A stretch of 64,000 nt of DNA. Source: Telmatactis stephensoni. Its lineage: Eukaryota > Cnidaria > Anthozoa > Actiniaria > Isophelliidae. Location: the NCBI GenBank assembly GCA_029948255.1, contig JALIZF010001488.1, forward strand, positions 1 to 64,000, given 5' to 3'. Both the position numbers and the translations under genes were made by a program. The notes beneath the pieces are model-generated. The model searched no databases, was not told the origin of the DNA, and saw only the letters and a list, made by a program, of their open reading frames with translations. Shown here piece after piece: positions 47,551-62,497 of this stretch. Numbering within the stretch: position 1 is the stretch's first letter; every line of letters begins with the position of its first letter.

Positions 47551-48271
47551 AGAACGCGAATGATGGTGAAAAGAAATGCCGATTATTGCAATTGTTGAAC
47601 AGCTGTGCAAAATGCAAACAAATTAACGTGCACGCATACAAAATATAATAATTCTAAAACTTGTTCGCCGATTAAAAGCTACCGCGGAGATAGTCCCTAG
47701 GATAGACTTGCCACAAGTCGTCCTCTCTTATTTAATCTTTATTTCAATCATTCTTCTTCGAGATTTTTTTTTTAACGCGCGAGAGGACGACACCAGTCCC
47801 GCAAAAGTCAAAAATTAAAAAAGCGGGGCTGACGACTTTGAGAAAGTCTATCCCTAGGATATCATTTACAAATACCTTTTTTGGATCCATGCATGCAGGT
47901 TGAGTCGTCAGCCTGTTGAAAATAGACATGTCAGTTTAAAGGACGAAAAGCGACTTTTAATAAAATCCCTTTTTGAAAATCTTTTTATCAAACAGCTGAG
48001 AAAACACTTAACTTTGGATAAAGAGTTTTTATTGAAAGTGAAAGTCAAACATATGCAAGATCAGAGTTATTTATTTACTATGCAGAAGAACGAAATTAAA
48101 CCCGGGCAGATGAGGGGTTTAGTAGCTGATATGGAAGATATATATTTAGTGACTCTGAGTATATGGTATCAATTCGAGGCTATCGGGTCAAATGTACCGC
48201 AAAAGAGGAATAGAAACTTGCCTAAAGTCTCGACCTGGAACCTTATTGGCTTAATGCATGTCAATATGAGA

Positions 48272-48563
48272 TACGGCTATTTCAAAAAAGGTTGACGAGC
48301 GAGAGGCTTCAAGCCTACGCGTCTAGACCTCAGAGGGGTATGGGTAGTTGAAAAAATTTATTCTCTTTTTGGCTTTGGTCTTCATTTTAAGCATCAATGA
48401 ATAAAGGACTTTGTTGTATAAGCTCAACAGCAGTTGGTTGAGAATTGTCGTGTTGATATTTATGTGGTTTCATAGCTTTTAGTTATTCCTACCCATACTC
48501 CATTTCGGGTGAGTTGCATAGACTTGAGTCTATTTGCCGACAACGTTTATTGAAATAGGTGTA
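48272..48563. mobile_element. TA-flanked MITE family, copy 1
   Basis: The outer ends read GGCTATTTCAAAAAAGG on the left and TTATTGAAATAGGTG on the right, flanked by TA. Inner shared blocks are GAGAGGCTTCAAGCC, TACGCGTCTAGACC, GGGTATGGGTAG, and on the right CTACCCATACTCC, TTTCGGGTGAGT and TTGCCGACAAC. Same blocks and order as 56,570-56,848 and 57,909-58,172. Confidence 0.85.
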
Positions 48564-50165
48564 TTGCTCTACGAACGAACGCCGGAACAAACGAAAGAAC
48601 AAACAAACAATTTTTTTCCGAAAGAAATGACCAATGCTGATTTTAGCATGCACAAAAGTTGTTGAGAACTCGCTAGAATTTACTCAAAAGAACCTTAAGG
48701 CATGAAAATTAAGTACTTGAAATAGAATAAGTTAGAACAGTCCACGGCGATTAAGATCTATACCAAACAGTTTTTATAGGAAGCTTCCTGCAGGATATAT
48801 ATCACCGATAACAGACCACATGCAAAGTCGCCTAAAAAAACTTCATCTAAGCCCTTAAAATGTATTTATACAGGCGCTGACCGCTGTCTTGATAATTGCC
48901 GATGTACCTGCTCTCGTTTGGAGGCCGATATCCAAAATAAATTAATCCATTTTTCGTTGTTTACTGAGAGCATACATTGTCAAAAACTGATGATCGACTG
49001 CCTAATCAGATAGTAGAGTGGATAAATAACGGATTTGCTGTTCTAGACAATTTGCGAGGATTCGTCATTGTACATTAACTTAAAACTTAGTATTGATGTA
49101 AAGTCAAAAACTTGAACATTTTATGACACAATATAAAATAAAAACCATATACGTTGTTAGCGAGGATTGCTCTTTTAGCGGGATCAGTTATAAATTCAGT
49201 AGCTACATTTATCGAAGAATATGATTCCCAATTGATAACAAATTGCTGAAGATATATCTAGCACTATTCTCTTATTCCAGATTGTTGCAGCGGACTTGTA
49301 TTGAATTAAACAAGTTCAGCGCGAGATCTGTATGGTTTTTGGACAAAAAGGTTGCACTTTTGTTTCGTTTGTTTGTTTTTGCTACCTACATGAGGAATCT
49401 TTAAACTCAAGAGCCAAGAAATTAAAAATGAACTTTTACTGATTTGCAAAAAGGCGTATACGAAAGTCTAGCTCTTCGGAACAAACTTGTCGCACCAACT
49501 TCGAGTTGGTATATTGCATTTTTCCCCAAGGGATCTACGTACTTGAGAAAGAACTACAATTTGAATTATTCAGTTTGAACTACGTTTATATCATTTTCTC
49601 GGGAGTCCATTTCTCAATCTGCTGCTATCATAATCATATTTTCCCGTGAAATTTTGATTAAGAAGAGTGATGATCGGTGTCATTTATGGGACTCCCTTGT
49701 GCCACTTTAATTTTGAACAAAAAATGTGACAATAAATTTTGTTTCTGATAATTCACTTTGTCTTGTCTCATGAACGGAAGATTGCAGACAGAAGACTACA
49801 GATGGTTCGACGGGTTTGGAAATTGGGAGTTTATTCTGACAAACTATACGAAAGCATTCGGAAACTGATAAGCGGGTTTGACGGAAATTAATTAGAGAAA
49901 GCAATTTTTTTTGGTATAAGTATATATAACATCTGATTTGGAAATGCAAGCAATAAGAAGAATATCCAGAATATATTACAGTCACATTATTTTTTGTTGT
50001 AATGCGGCAGGAATTAAAGAAATTCAAGAGCAAAATCAGTCTACTATTTTGCACAAAGATAACGAAATAGAATAAAAATCATGTTACTTGAATCAAGTAT
50101 TGTAAAACAAACAAGATTTCTCGTTGTAGAATTTGTAGAATATTTGATAAAACACTAAAAACAAT
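48564..50165. other. Stretch with no recognised gene
   Basis: AT-rich; if the minus-strand exons at 50.2 and 46.4-47.0 kb belong together, this is intron. No exon with both splice sites and a plausible domain was found here. Confidence 0.4.
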
Positions 50166-50174
50166 TTATCTTAC

Positions 50175-50519
50175 CCTTTTTTTCTTCAGCAGCTGTTGGA
50201 AGAAGCATTCCTGGGCGTAAAAAAGAAAAAGATTTCTTTTCGACTGTGTTTCTTGACTGATCCAACAGTTATTCAACTCGCATACTCCCAAGTCCTTTTG
50301 CTTACAATAGTTGTAAGAAAAACATCGAGGATGGCTGTTACAAGCCTCTATGCAACCAAACCAATCAATTTGAAACAACCTCTCGAAATGGTGTCCCACT
50401 AACACGAAGTTTTTCGCAGTAAATAGACAGTTCCCTTTTGCAGTAAAGATACGAGATAAAACTAAAGGCCAGAATAAAATGGCCTTGAAAGTGCTTGAGA
50501 TAACTGACTTTAAGTTCAT
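50175..50519 (-). CDS. PAN/apple-domain protein, first exon
   Basis: ATG at 50,519; the exon ends at 50,175 before a GGTAAGAT donor (phase 0). Residues 1-28 form a signal-peptide-like segment (hydrophobic AILFWPLVL). Residues 31-109 resemble the PAN/apple fold: FGCIEACNSHPRCFSYNYC matches the family pattern C-x3-C-x5-C-x-S-Y/F-N, with further Cys at 80, 85 and 105. PAN/apple modules bind proteins or carbohydrates in secreted or surface proteins and are common at the N-terminus of cnidarian extracellular proteins. The reading frame past the donor closes after two codons, supporting the splice. The following exon is not certain; the 46.4-47.0 kb ORF on the same strand is a phase-compatible candidate. 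Confidence 0.7.
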
Positions 50520-51114
50520 GTCTTTTTAGAGCATTTTCTGATGTAAATGTGATTGTCTTTTTGTCGTCGCTTTGAACGAGCACAGCTCAACACCTGAGCA
50601 AGCAAGACCAGAACGCTGATAACTCATTCAAAAGCTAACAGGTAATATATACATATTGCTAAATCGTGAATTCGACAGCTTGTCAGCACACAGACATTTG
50701 GGCATGTCGTCGGTGTTGATGCCATCGGCGATGCTCTTGAAAGGTAAGATCATTATTCATATTAATTAAACGATCAAAATGCATGGAAGGACTGAGTAGA
50801 ATTGATGGAGAGATGTATTGATAAAAGGGTAGCCATTTGGTTAGAAAAGTTTCCGAGGTTATGTTTGCCGGAGTGCTTCAAATTCCTAGAATTTATATTA
50901 TTTATTTGATGGTTTCAAACCTTTCTTCATGAAAGGTCTCTCCTGAAATCGATAGCATTAATTATTAATAGCCTTAATTAGTGTTCAATACTCACAGCAA
51001 ACATATAAAAAATCTATTTGGCGGGTTTGATAGTTGTCATTTTACTTTACTACTGCATAATATTAATTGGACAGTACTCGATCATCAGCATCATTATTAA
51101 CTTGTGTAGCCTGG

Positions 51115-51255
51115 CTTTCCAAGGGGAGGGGAGGGGGGTTGGGGAAGGGAAAGGAAAAGGAAAAGGAGTGAAGGGAAAGCCTTTCCGTCCCCTCTTCTCT
51201 CCAACCCTCCTCTTTTTCCTTTCCCTTCCTATCTCCTTTCTCTCCCCTCGTGGCG
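51115..51255. repeat. Purine/pyrimidine inverted repeat with a G4 motif
   Basis: A G/A-rich left half (51,123-51,177) faces a C/T-rich right half (51,180-51,247) around GGAAAGCCTTTCC. The left half starts with four G runs (GGGG, GGGG, GGGGGG, GGGG) separated by A, A and TT at 51,123-51,144, a canonical quadruplex motif. ORFs on both strands here are low-complexity shadows. Confidence 0.7.
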
Positions 51256-52126
51256 CGCACTACTGCACGTGGCAATATGATGTAATCCCTGTTGCGTATA
51301 ACGTTGCAGGGAATCGAAATTTAAGTTGTTTACTGTCGCGAATTTACTCTATCAGTGAAGCAAAATTGACAAAAGATAGCTTTTATATTATCATTATAAA
51401 GCTATTTGTAAGTACGCTATTTGTAAGCTTTACACTATCATCAAATGTACGTGTACCTTAGAGTGATTTTCCTTCTCCCGCGAAAGAAAAATGACTATTT
51501 AGATTTTTAAAGAACAAAACAAAACAATGAGTTTAGAGTCTACTACTAACTGTTAGTTAGCCTATTCTTTCACAGGCGAAGGAAAACCATTCTAATGCGA
51601 TTTTTTGGCAACATTGTCATGGGATTTGACAAACTTTATCAAATGACTGAAATTATAATAAAAACATCAACTAGATATATTTTGGTTTGTATTCTTAAAC
51701 AGTAACTGAGTTTTAGAAGGTGAAAATCAAGAATCAGAACCGCTCTTTAGATGCTAGAAAGAGGTTGCATTTGAAAACGTTCTGGCTCACAAGCAGCTAA
51801 AGTTGCTTGGTATGTGCAGGCTTGCATTGCTGCTCGCGCACGGTGGTCTAACAAAGGATCGAGCGCGCGGATGTCTTCGAATTCAGCTCAAAAATGCGTC
51901 ACAATAAATCTCTGACATCACAGTACTCAGGCAAAAAAGCAAGCAAGTGATGATTATTTCAACAAAATTTGCCAGGAAACAAAGCATTCTTGATATCATC
52001 ACATCACACAGGGAAGGAATTTTGCACTTTGTGGTACTGACTAGACTGAAAGGGCGGAGACTAATAAGAAATAAATAGGCCAGACTTTTCGATTATAAAC
52101 TTTTCTTAGCATCGTTTTTATCAACA

Positions 52127-55100
52127 ATGACAAACTCATCGATCTTCCCAGACGATGTCTTATTAAAAATATTTTCATTTATACCACTAAAGGACCTAAT
52201 AGCGGCATCGGAGGTAAGTCAGTTTTACTGTTTGTGTACTATCCCGGATTATTTTTCCAATTCAAAAATACAAGTGAATGCCAATCTTTATTACATTTAA
52301 GCTTATTTTTACCCATAATCTAAAAAAAATTAATTATATTCAGAGCATTTATAACAGGGTTTTTTTGGCTATCAAATGACTGTTACAACCACAGGAAGCC
52401 CATAACCTACTAAGACAATGTTTCACAGATAATCAGACTGGGAGGCCTGTGGTTTTTATATCACAGTGCAAAGACATGCGCACGCGATTTATACTTTTTC
52501 TGTGAACTATATATCTTAAGTCGGCTGTAGAGGCTTTGCACAATGTTGGACGGCAAATCAAAATATTTTTTTCCCTGAGAATTCGGTTTCTTCATAATGT
52601 AAAATGATTTATTTTCTGTTCCTCCCATCCAATGTGACCGCGCAAAGCCTCTGTTGACTTTAGGTTGTAACTTAACTGTTTTATAATGATATTATACCTT
52701 ACTAATGGTGTCTTCTGCCTCCATCCATAGCGTTAACTCGAAAAGTGTCTCGTTATATCGTCCGATGATGGCCTAAAAACTAATTTCGCTTGCTTTCTAG
52801 CTATCGATGAATGAAAAAAAGCTTTGAACAATCTCGATCATTTATTCTGAACATTATGAACTTTAATGAACTCATCCCCTTAGGGGATTTTTCAGTGATG
52901 AACAATTACAAGTATATAACAATAAATCATATTATAAAATATATACTACTACTAATATTAATACTAAGAATTGAAATAAATAGATTCATTCATTTGAAAA
53001 TCTCTTCTTATTTTATTTGTATTTAATTAATTGGCTTGTTTATCGATTCAGGTGTGTAAAACATGGCGACGGGTATCTAGAGACAGTGCGCTGTGGTCTA
53101 TCCTCGACCTACGACCATACCGCTATAAGCTCAAAGACACAACCCTCCTTGGCATCTTAAGCGAGAACTTTGCTCCACTTGGCAAAAAATTATCTCTCAG
53201 TGGCTTCACCGTGACAACAGAAATGTTACAAATTCTCCTCCAAAACTGTCGTCACCTAAATACCTTGGATTTAAAGGAATGTAAATTCCAAATTACTTGT
53301 AGTCCTGGTGACATTGGCGATGACTTTTCTTCGCTAAAGAAGATTGATTTTCGGGAAAGCCGTGGATATTCGTTGGAAATCGAAGACGTCTTGGAGAGAG
53401 CATGTAATCTAGAATGTCTGGGTAAGAATTTATACCTATTCAAAGATGCTTAGAATAATAATTGTCGAGCTAATGTAAGGGACTTATTAACGAAAGCTTG
53501 TATATTTTTTAATTGTATTAAGTTAAAAGCGGAAAATGGCGCCAAGCCAAGCTAGAGGTTTTTTGAGTTAAATTTTTTTTCATTAACTATTTTTTGTCAT
53601 CCAAAAAGCATTTCTTAAGCAACCAAAAAATTAGAAAAGGGAAATTAAATACGTAGAAAAGTGTTTTAAAGGAAAAAAAGAAAAAAAAAATTTTGCCGCA
53701 GGCAAGACTCGAACCCGTTACCCAAAGAAATTAGTATGTTAATTTTATGTAAAACCCAAAAAATCGGACCATGCATCCAGACAAATTGCTGAATCATCGC
53801 ATGTTACGTATAGGATGGAGATTTCGGCCCCTTCCGCGCTATCCGGTAGAACACAGCGAGCTTCGCAGTCAAAGAGGGAGGAAACAGTCGGATCCTAGGC
53901 CGTAAATGACTGAACCTTACCACTAGGCTAACTGGTCTACTAAATGATTTGGAGGACAAAATAACCTATTGTATCGTGTCAATGGAATGTCTATTGTTGT
54001 GCAAATTACGTGTTTCAGTGGCGCACTGGAAAAACGCTGAACTTTGGAGCAGAAGACCCAGGTTCGAAACTTGCTTCGGGACTAATTTTTTTTTTTTTTT
54101 TTTTTTGGAAAAACAAAACAGTGAAAGAACTACAAAAATAAACAACATAAATAACATCATAAATATAATAAAGTGAATTTGTTAAAAACTAAAAATAATT
54201 GCTAAACCGCGACTGGTGATTACCAATTGTTACAGCTCGTGCTCCTCTACTGAGTCAGTTAAGGATGAGACGCAATCGTCTAAGAGCGAGAGTGTCTAGA
54301 GCTTATATAAGTGGTTAGCAGGCAACTTACTGATCATTAGCCACTTTCATACCGCGAGGACTGCCATGTTATGGTAGAATTTACAAAGAATGGACATTAT
54401 GTCTCTACATACAACCATACATTTCTTTGTAAATTCTAGCATGTTTCAATGGCTGTATCTCTTTCATTGTATGTCCGATTAACACCAAACCTCGGGATTA
54501 TATATGTATATATATAGCTCTCTGTGCTCTTTCTCACTTTATTATATGGCAGGCCGGTCCGAAGAAAAAAGGAAAAATCTGATTGGTTCTCAGAGCGGTC
54601 GGAATCCTCCAGTCCGGACCGGCGTTCCGGACCGGCTTTGCTTTCCGGACCGACACTGACACTTTTTAACGTTTCTTGGCTGTTTTCTCTCGATTTGTTT
54701 CGTGTAAAAAGCAAACAGTTGACATGGGTGAAAGATACAGCAAAAAATCAAATGACCCTCATGTTAGAATAAACTTTGGACATTTTTGAAAAGATAAAAC
54801 GACGCCAATCCAGTACAAACACTCAATAAACTGGCTGTGCCGTGTAGGCAAAAAATATCCGTAGTCTCCTTCGCAGCCGTTTTCTGTTTCGGGAGGGAGC
54901 ACAGGGATCCCGAAACAGAAAACGGCTGCGAAGGAGACTATGCTATCCGTTCCCTTTCGCAATGTTCTGATATATTTTTCTTTTTCTTAGGATTGTATCC
55001 CTGTTTCCCATGTCGAATGTACCAGTCAGTGTTCATTAACAAGCCTCGACTGCGCATACTCGAATGCAGGCAATGTGATTGGATCAACGATCACCACGTC

Positions 55101-55916
55101 AAGACTATAGCTGCCAACTGCCCCAGTCTTGAATTTTTCTCTTTATATCGGTGTTACAATTATGCTGGTAAATCGTTAAAACGCTTACTTCAAAAATGCC
55201 GCAATCTACGAACTTTAATCTTAACTGGGACAAGAATCGACCATGACAGCGTAACAAACATCAACTGGAAAGACACAGGGATCACTTCTTTAGACATACT
55301 ACATTGTGCTCGCGTTTCTGAGTTTGCAGTGTCAGAGGTGTTATCAAAACTACCAGGCCTGCGCTACTTAAGGTGTTCGCTGGCCGATGAAAATTACAGG
55401 CGCTTACAATATCAAGGGTTCCCACAAGTACAGACACTGCAGATCGATCGGCGTTATCCAATCACCATCGATAGTGCTACGAAGCTTCTGGTTCGCTGTC
55501 CAATGGTCACATGCTTAGATATTTCCTCCATACCTTTCGATACTGTTGACTTTCAAGCCTTTTTACCCAGAATGTCTTTGTTAAAGCGGATTTGCTTTTC
55601 AGCGAACGAATGTTGTGGAACCAACTCAATTATTAAAGTCCTGGCTACGCATAGTCCTAAGTTGGAAGGTGTGTGGATAATTTATTATCATTGCAACGAA
55701 AGAGACACTATTATAGAAGCATTCATCGAGTTAGCTATGCGATGTTCATCGCTAAAAATAGTAAATTTAACAGGTTTATATGTCAACGATCTTGTACAAG
55801 AACTTGAATTCACATTTAATAGTGCCGGACAACAAAGAAGCTTAGAATTCACTGAAAACGAAATCTTTGTTGTACCTCAACCTGACCTTAATCTTGACCA
55901 GTTTATGAAGTTTTAA
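52127..55916 (+). CDS. F-box/leucine-rich-repeat protein, three exons
   Basis: Predicted substrate receptor of an SCF (Skp1-cullin-F-box) ubiquitin ligase. Exons: 52,127-52,213, 53,052-53,421 and 54,991-55,916; GT-AG throughout, 460 residues, TAA at 55,914. Exon 1 starts at ATG 52,127 and supplies most of the F-box (FPDDVLLKIFSFIPLKDLI, residues 7-25); the box is completed across the intron by VCKTWRRV (30-37). Residues of about 55-430 are LRR-like, with repeated L-x-x-L-x-L-x-x-C patterns such as CRHLNTLDLKEC, CRNLRTLILTG and CSSLKIVNLTG. This is the FBXL arrangement; the ligand is unknown. An AATAAA lies at 56,032. Start codons further upstream of exon 3 are not needed once the exons are joined. 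Confidence 0.88.
53690..54115. repeat. tRNA-like remnants in F-box gene intron 2
   Basis: On the minus strand, TTAGCCTAGTGG (rc of about 53,922-53,933) is A-box-like and GGGTTCGAGTCTTGCC (rc near 53,705-53,722) is B-box-like. On the plus strand, CAGGTTCGAAACTTG near 54,060 is B-box-like and is followed by a run of about 19 T from about 54,088, a pol III style terminator. Read as fragments of tRNA-derived repeats rather than tRNA genes. Confidence 0.35.
54367..54443. repeat. Short fold-back in F-box gene intron 2
   Basis: CATGTTATGGTAGAATTTAC and AAAGAA face TTCTTTGTAAATTCTAGCATG. About 77 bp overall. Confidence 0.7.
54862..54940. repeat. Perfect 33-bp hairpin in F-box gene intron 2
   Basis: The arms 54,862-54,894 and 54,908-54,940 are exact reverse complements (starting TAGTCTCCTTCGCAGCCG) with a 13-nt loop. 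It ends 50 bp before the exon 3 acceptor. The sequence style matches an abundant short fold-back I associate with stony-coral genomes; that recollection could not be checked. Confidence 0.9.
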
Positions 55917-56569
55917 CATTTGAATTGAGAATTAAACTTGAAGACTCGATACTTGTTTTTATTGCGGTGACGCGACTCAAATGCCCGGGGATCAAGGCGC
56001 ATGATCAGAAAATATATTAATGATCCGGTCAAATAAATTGTTTTAAAAAAAACTTTTTTAACGAATCTTTTTACTCCAAAACCGTTTTTACCCGTTTTGT
56101 AAAAACAGCAACAACAACAACACGTCACGCACATCCATACAGCAAAAGATTAGGAGAACGCCCTGGCCAAAATGATTGCGTGCCATACTAGATTCGCATG
56201 AGATTGAAAGTTAATTTCCTCATCCACATTACCCTAACCCACGAACCTGATTTTTGAACTGGTTTCTTTCGGAAACCGTCCAGCCGTATACTACGCATCA
56301 TAGCCTGGCCAAGGGGGACTGAATTGAAGTGTGTACGAAGATGATTTGCATGCTGGATAAGACCATGCTTCGTAAATATCATGCATATAGTCTACCAGAG
56401 AACGCCATCCAGTACACATTTAGTACTTGATGAAGCTCTCTGATCGACTATATGCATGCATGTACGAAGATATCGATGATGTTACATGGCTTCGCGAAGA
56501 TACCGATTTAATTATCTTCGAGTGTAGAGGTGTAGAGGTGATATCTTACGAGCGAGTGAGCGCGATATA

Positions 56570-56848
56570 TACACCTATTTCAAAAAAAGTTGTCGTACGA
56601 GAGGTCTCAAGCCTACGCGACAAGACCGAAAAGGAGTATGGGTAGTAGATAAAAATCACTCTCTTTTCAGGTTTGGTATTGATTTTAGCATCAGCAAATG
56701 AAGTTCTTTCGTGTTTAAGGTCAAGGTAAGCTATTTTGAGTTGTCGTATGGCTGATTTATGTGGTTTTATAGCTTTAGTCATTTCTACCCATACTCCCTT
56801 TCGGGTGAGTCGCGTAAGCTTTTGCCGACAACAGTTGAAATAGGTGTA
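56570..56848. mobile_element. TA-flanked MITE family, copy 2
   Basis: Ends CACCTATTTCAA and TTGAAATAGGTG are perfect inverted repeats flanked by TA on each side, as expected for a Tc1/mariner-type insertion. Inner blocks GTTGTCGTACGAGAGG, AAGCCTACGCGAC, AGTATGGGTAG on the left and CTACCCATACTCC, CTTTCGGGTGAGTCGCGTA, TTTGCCGACAAC on the right. 279 bp; best-preserved copy. Confidence 0.9.
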
Positions 56849-57091
56849 TCAATTTATCGATAGAGTAGAATGCATTTATCAAAGTAGGCATTAATTTATT
56901 TATTTTCACATATAAAGATATAACAGAGAAAATAGACATTCCATCGATAATTATGAAGGATTTAATGAAGGATGTTTTATAAACGGAATCATACTTAATT
57001 AAATTTCCAGACACCTTAAATGAAGCGCTTGTTCGGTATTTCTCTAAAGTTTTTGTACTCGCAAAGATGAGATAAAACTCGACAAATATCA

Positions 57092-57425
57092 ATATTATGA
57101 CGTCATGGACGTGTTTCAACAATGCGTTCCTCAGCTATGATGTCATTGTGGCAGATAAACCAGTGTAAACTCAAAAATCCTTTGGTTTTCGCACTTAATG
57201 ATTAATAAGAAGTCGATGGATATCTATCCTATGACGTCATAAAAGTGTTCTAACAAGACGTCCTTAGGTTATGACGTCATTGTGGTAGATACATTCTTAA
57301 AGCGTTTTTGAAAAGCTCTTTATTTTCTCACTCAAAAATTATTAAGAACTCGATGAACACTGACGTCATTTACCTGTTCCGCTAACAATGTCTTCCTCAG
57401 CTATGACGTCATCGACACTAAAACC
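57092..57425 (+). repeat. Tandem array of about 131-bp units with TGACGTCA sites
   Basis: TGACGTCA, the full palindromic CRE, occurs at 57,098, 57,232, 57,272, 57,361 and 57,404; a mutated site (TGATGTCA) sits near 57,139. The spacing (134, 40, 89, 43) fits three diverged copies of a unit with two sites. Other shared words are CTCAGCTATGACGTCAT, TCAAAAAT and AGAACTCGATG or AGAAGTCGATG. No gene starts within 1 kb that I can see. Confidence 0.85.
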
Positions 57426-57769
57426 CGTAAGTGGAGTTAAATGGACTTGAAAGCTTTCTGTGCATCAAAAAGAAGACAAGCCGTCTCATCTAGTAGTAGT
57501 TAAGGGATGTTTCACTTGTCATGTCAGATAAGGCGTCGATTAGAAAATGAATCTGGTATTTTAGATCTTTTAATTTTGGTTACTGAATTTGGCGCCGGGG
57601 AAATCTTGAAAAATAGTATTGGTATGAATTTGTTTTAATCGGGGGACAAAATGTGACATCAGTACTAGGATTCTCAAAAGAAAGATGTAAAAACACCCTT
57701 CTTTAGGAATTAACACAATACAAACATGCATTTATTGCTATCTCATTGTAAAATTTGACCACATCCATC

Positions 57770-57830
57770 AAAATAGAATTGGAATAAATAATTTATTTGG
57801 ATGGCCTTGCTTATTCCAATTCTATTTTGA
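57770..57830. repeat. Small inverted repeat
   Basis: CAAAATAGAATTGGAATAA faces TTATTCCAATTCTATTTTG with a spacer of about 22 bp. Confidence 0.85.
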
Positions 57831-57908
57831 AGTAATCTTTCAGTGCTGAACAACAGAATTGTGATTAAGTTCTCACAGTCAAGATGCTTCTCGTCATCAC
57901 CCTTGATA

Positions 57909-58172
57909 TACACTTATTCAAAAAACGTTGTCGTACGAGAGGCCTAAAGCCCACGCGACTAGACCGAAAAGAAGTATGGGTAGTAGCAAAATTTTGCTTT
58001 CTTTTCCGCTTTGGTATTGAACTTCTTTAGTGTATAATAATGTCTGAGCAAGCTGAATTTGAGTAGTCGTGTAGGATCTTTGTGATTTTATAACTCTAGT
58101 GATTTCTTCCCAACTCCCTTTCGGGTGAGTCGCGTAGGCTTCATACCGGCAATGTTTATTGAAATAGGTGTA
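57909..58172. mobile_element. TA-flanked MITE family, copy 3
   Basis: TA-CACTTATTCAAAAAACGTTG on the left and ATTGAAATAGGTG-TA on the right, with the same inner blocks as copies 1 and 2 (TTGTCGTACGAGAGGCC, CACGCGACTAGACCGAAA, GTATGGGTAG; CTCCCTTTCGGGTGAGTCG). 264 bp. Confidence 0.85.
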
Positions 58173-59011
58173 TGTTACACATAAACAGCAAAAACCATAT
58201 AGCTGATTGCACAAACATTGACCCTTTCGAAGCATAGAATCTGAGACCGAAAAGAACACTGGGTGAATTTGTTGATTAGATGATTTTAAACTAGAAGCGC
58301 GTGGACGTGGACGTTTCAAACAGTGACCGAGATAAATTCTTGGTATTTTCAAAACGATTATGTAGCGAATTCACAGATAAACGTATGAATATCCATATAT
58401 TACTAGTGTACCCAGGAGTCATTTCGATCTCACCTTCTACATCGAAGATTTTGAAAGGGTCAATGTTTGTGCAAATAGCTGTATACAGTTCAGCAAAGTT
58501 TTTCACAAATCTGAGAAGATATTTTGCTTTATTATATTACTACGTAGTGATTGGATGAAAATTTGTTTGTTTGACCTTGGTTGCTACTTTCGTGCTTACG
58601 CAGTATTTCGATTGTCCAAAAAAAATATATTTTCGTTTAGTATACTCGTCTTTTTTTGTTTTTGTTTTTGACTGGAAAAACAACAACCAAGAATGGTGAA
58701 ACTTTCTGGAAACTTTCTATTAGAGGGTTTTTAATTTTACAAACAACTTGCAATTTGCATGACCTTTTATCTGCAGATCTATGTGAAAACGTCCATCATG
58801 CGCTTGCGCGAGAAAAGAACTTCCAAAAAAGTCGCTAGGAAAAAGCGTTGCCATGGATACAATTTCAAAACATCGAAGCTCTCTCTACAGTAGTTTCCTC
58901 GGTTTGGAGGTGGTCTCAGTATTTAGTATTATCTGTAATAATCGGACAATATCTAATAAATAGATAATGTTGACATCACAGAGATACACACCAAAACAAG
59001 AGAATACGAGG

Positions 59012-59283
59012 CAAGAGAAGGAATCCTCGTGACCCGTTTGATGCTATTTTTAGAACCTCGTCACCATGACCTATACCAAGACCATTTTCGAATTATTTTT
59101 TTTTGTACTCCATTTGCCGTTTTTCTCAAGCTTAATTTTTTTTTCATCGACAAACGTTATACAACCTTTTTCCACCATTGTGATCTTAAGGCAATACGAA
59201 AGCTCGCGCTCTCGGCCAATCAGATTCACTCTAAAAATAGCATATAATACGCGCGATTCCTTCTCTTATCTCATCTTCTCATG
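59012..59283. mobile_element. Fold-back element sharing an end with 1139-1206
   Basis: AAGAGAAGGAATC and GATGCTATTTTTAGA on the left are mirrored by CTCTAAAAATAGCAT and GATTCCTTCTCTT on the right. The outer left portion through TCACCATGAC is the one repeated, inverted, at 1139. Confidence 0.65.
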
Positions 59284-61946
<2,663 letters not shown>

Positions 61947-62497
61947 ATTACGGATAATCCTTTTTACGCATTCTTTTCCCTTGCTCTAGCTGAGAGATTC
62001 TCTCCAGGTAAGTAGTTGTTTAAATTGTGATATGTGCGTGTATGTTTGTTTCATATGTTTGACACATCATCATTCACTTGATGCTATTTCTAAATCATGA
62101 AACGACCAGATATCACGTGTTTGTAATAAACCAATCACAACATTCTATATGGTCTCATTATATTACGTAAAAGCGTTGAAATTCGTGCCCAAACTGTTTT
62201 AATTTGATACTGATTTTTCTTGACAGGATTTAATTTTATGATCAGGTGAGTTTTGTATTATTTTAGATCGTATGGTTTAATTTGATATTAACATCGAAGT
62301 ATCATATAATTTTGTGGTTCTGCCTGAAAAAACCCTGTAACATTGTATATTATATATAGCTAAATATATATATATATGAATTATTTTGTCTTCTCGTCAT
62401 GAATTCATTCAATAGAACAGTTGTCACTTATCGACTATCGGTCTACTGACTACTGACGTTTTGATATATTTTTCGCTATTTTAGAATAGGTTTTTAG

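Noticed and set aside
47900..48295. 131-codon plus-strand ORF with fairly protein-like composition
   Set aside because: It starts at a non-ATG codon, runs into the MITE at 48,272, and lacks splice support or a known domain; kept only as a weak possibility.
54837..54990. N-terminal extension of the F-box exon 3 reading frame
   Set aside because: It runs through the 33-bp hairpin and an intron acceptor; joining exons 1 and 2 gives a proper F-box protein without it.
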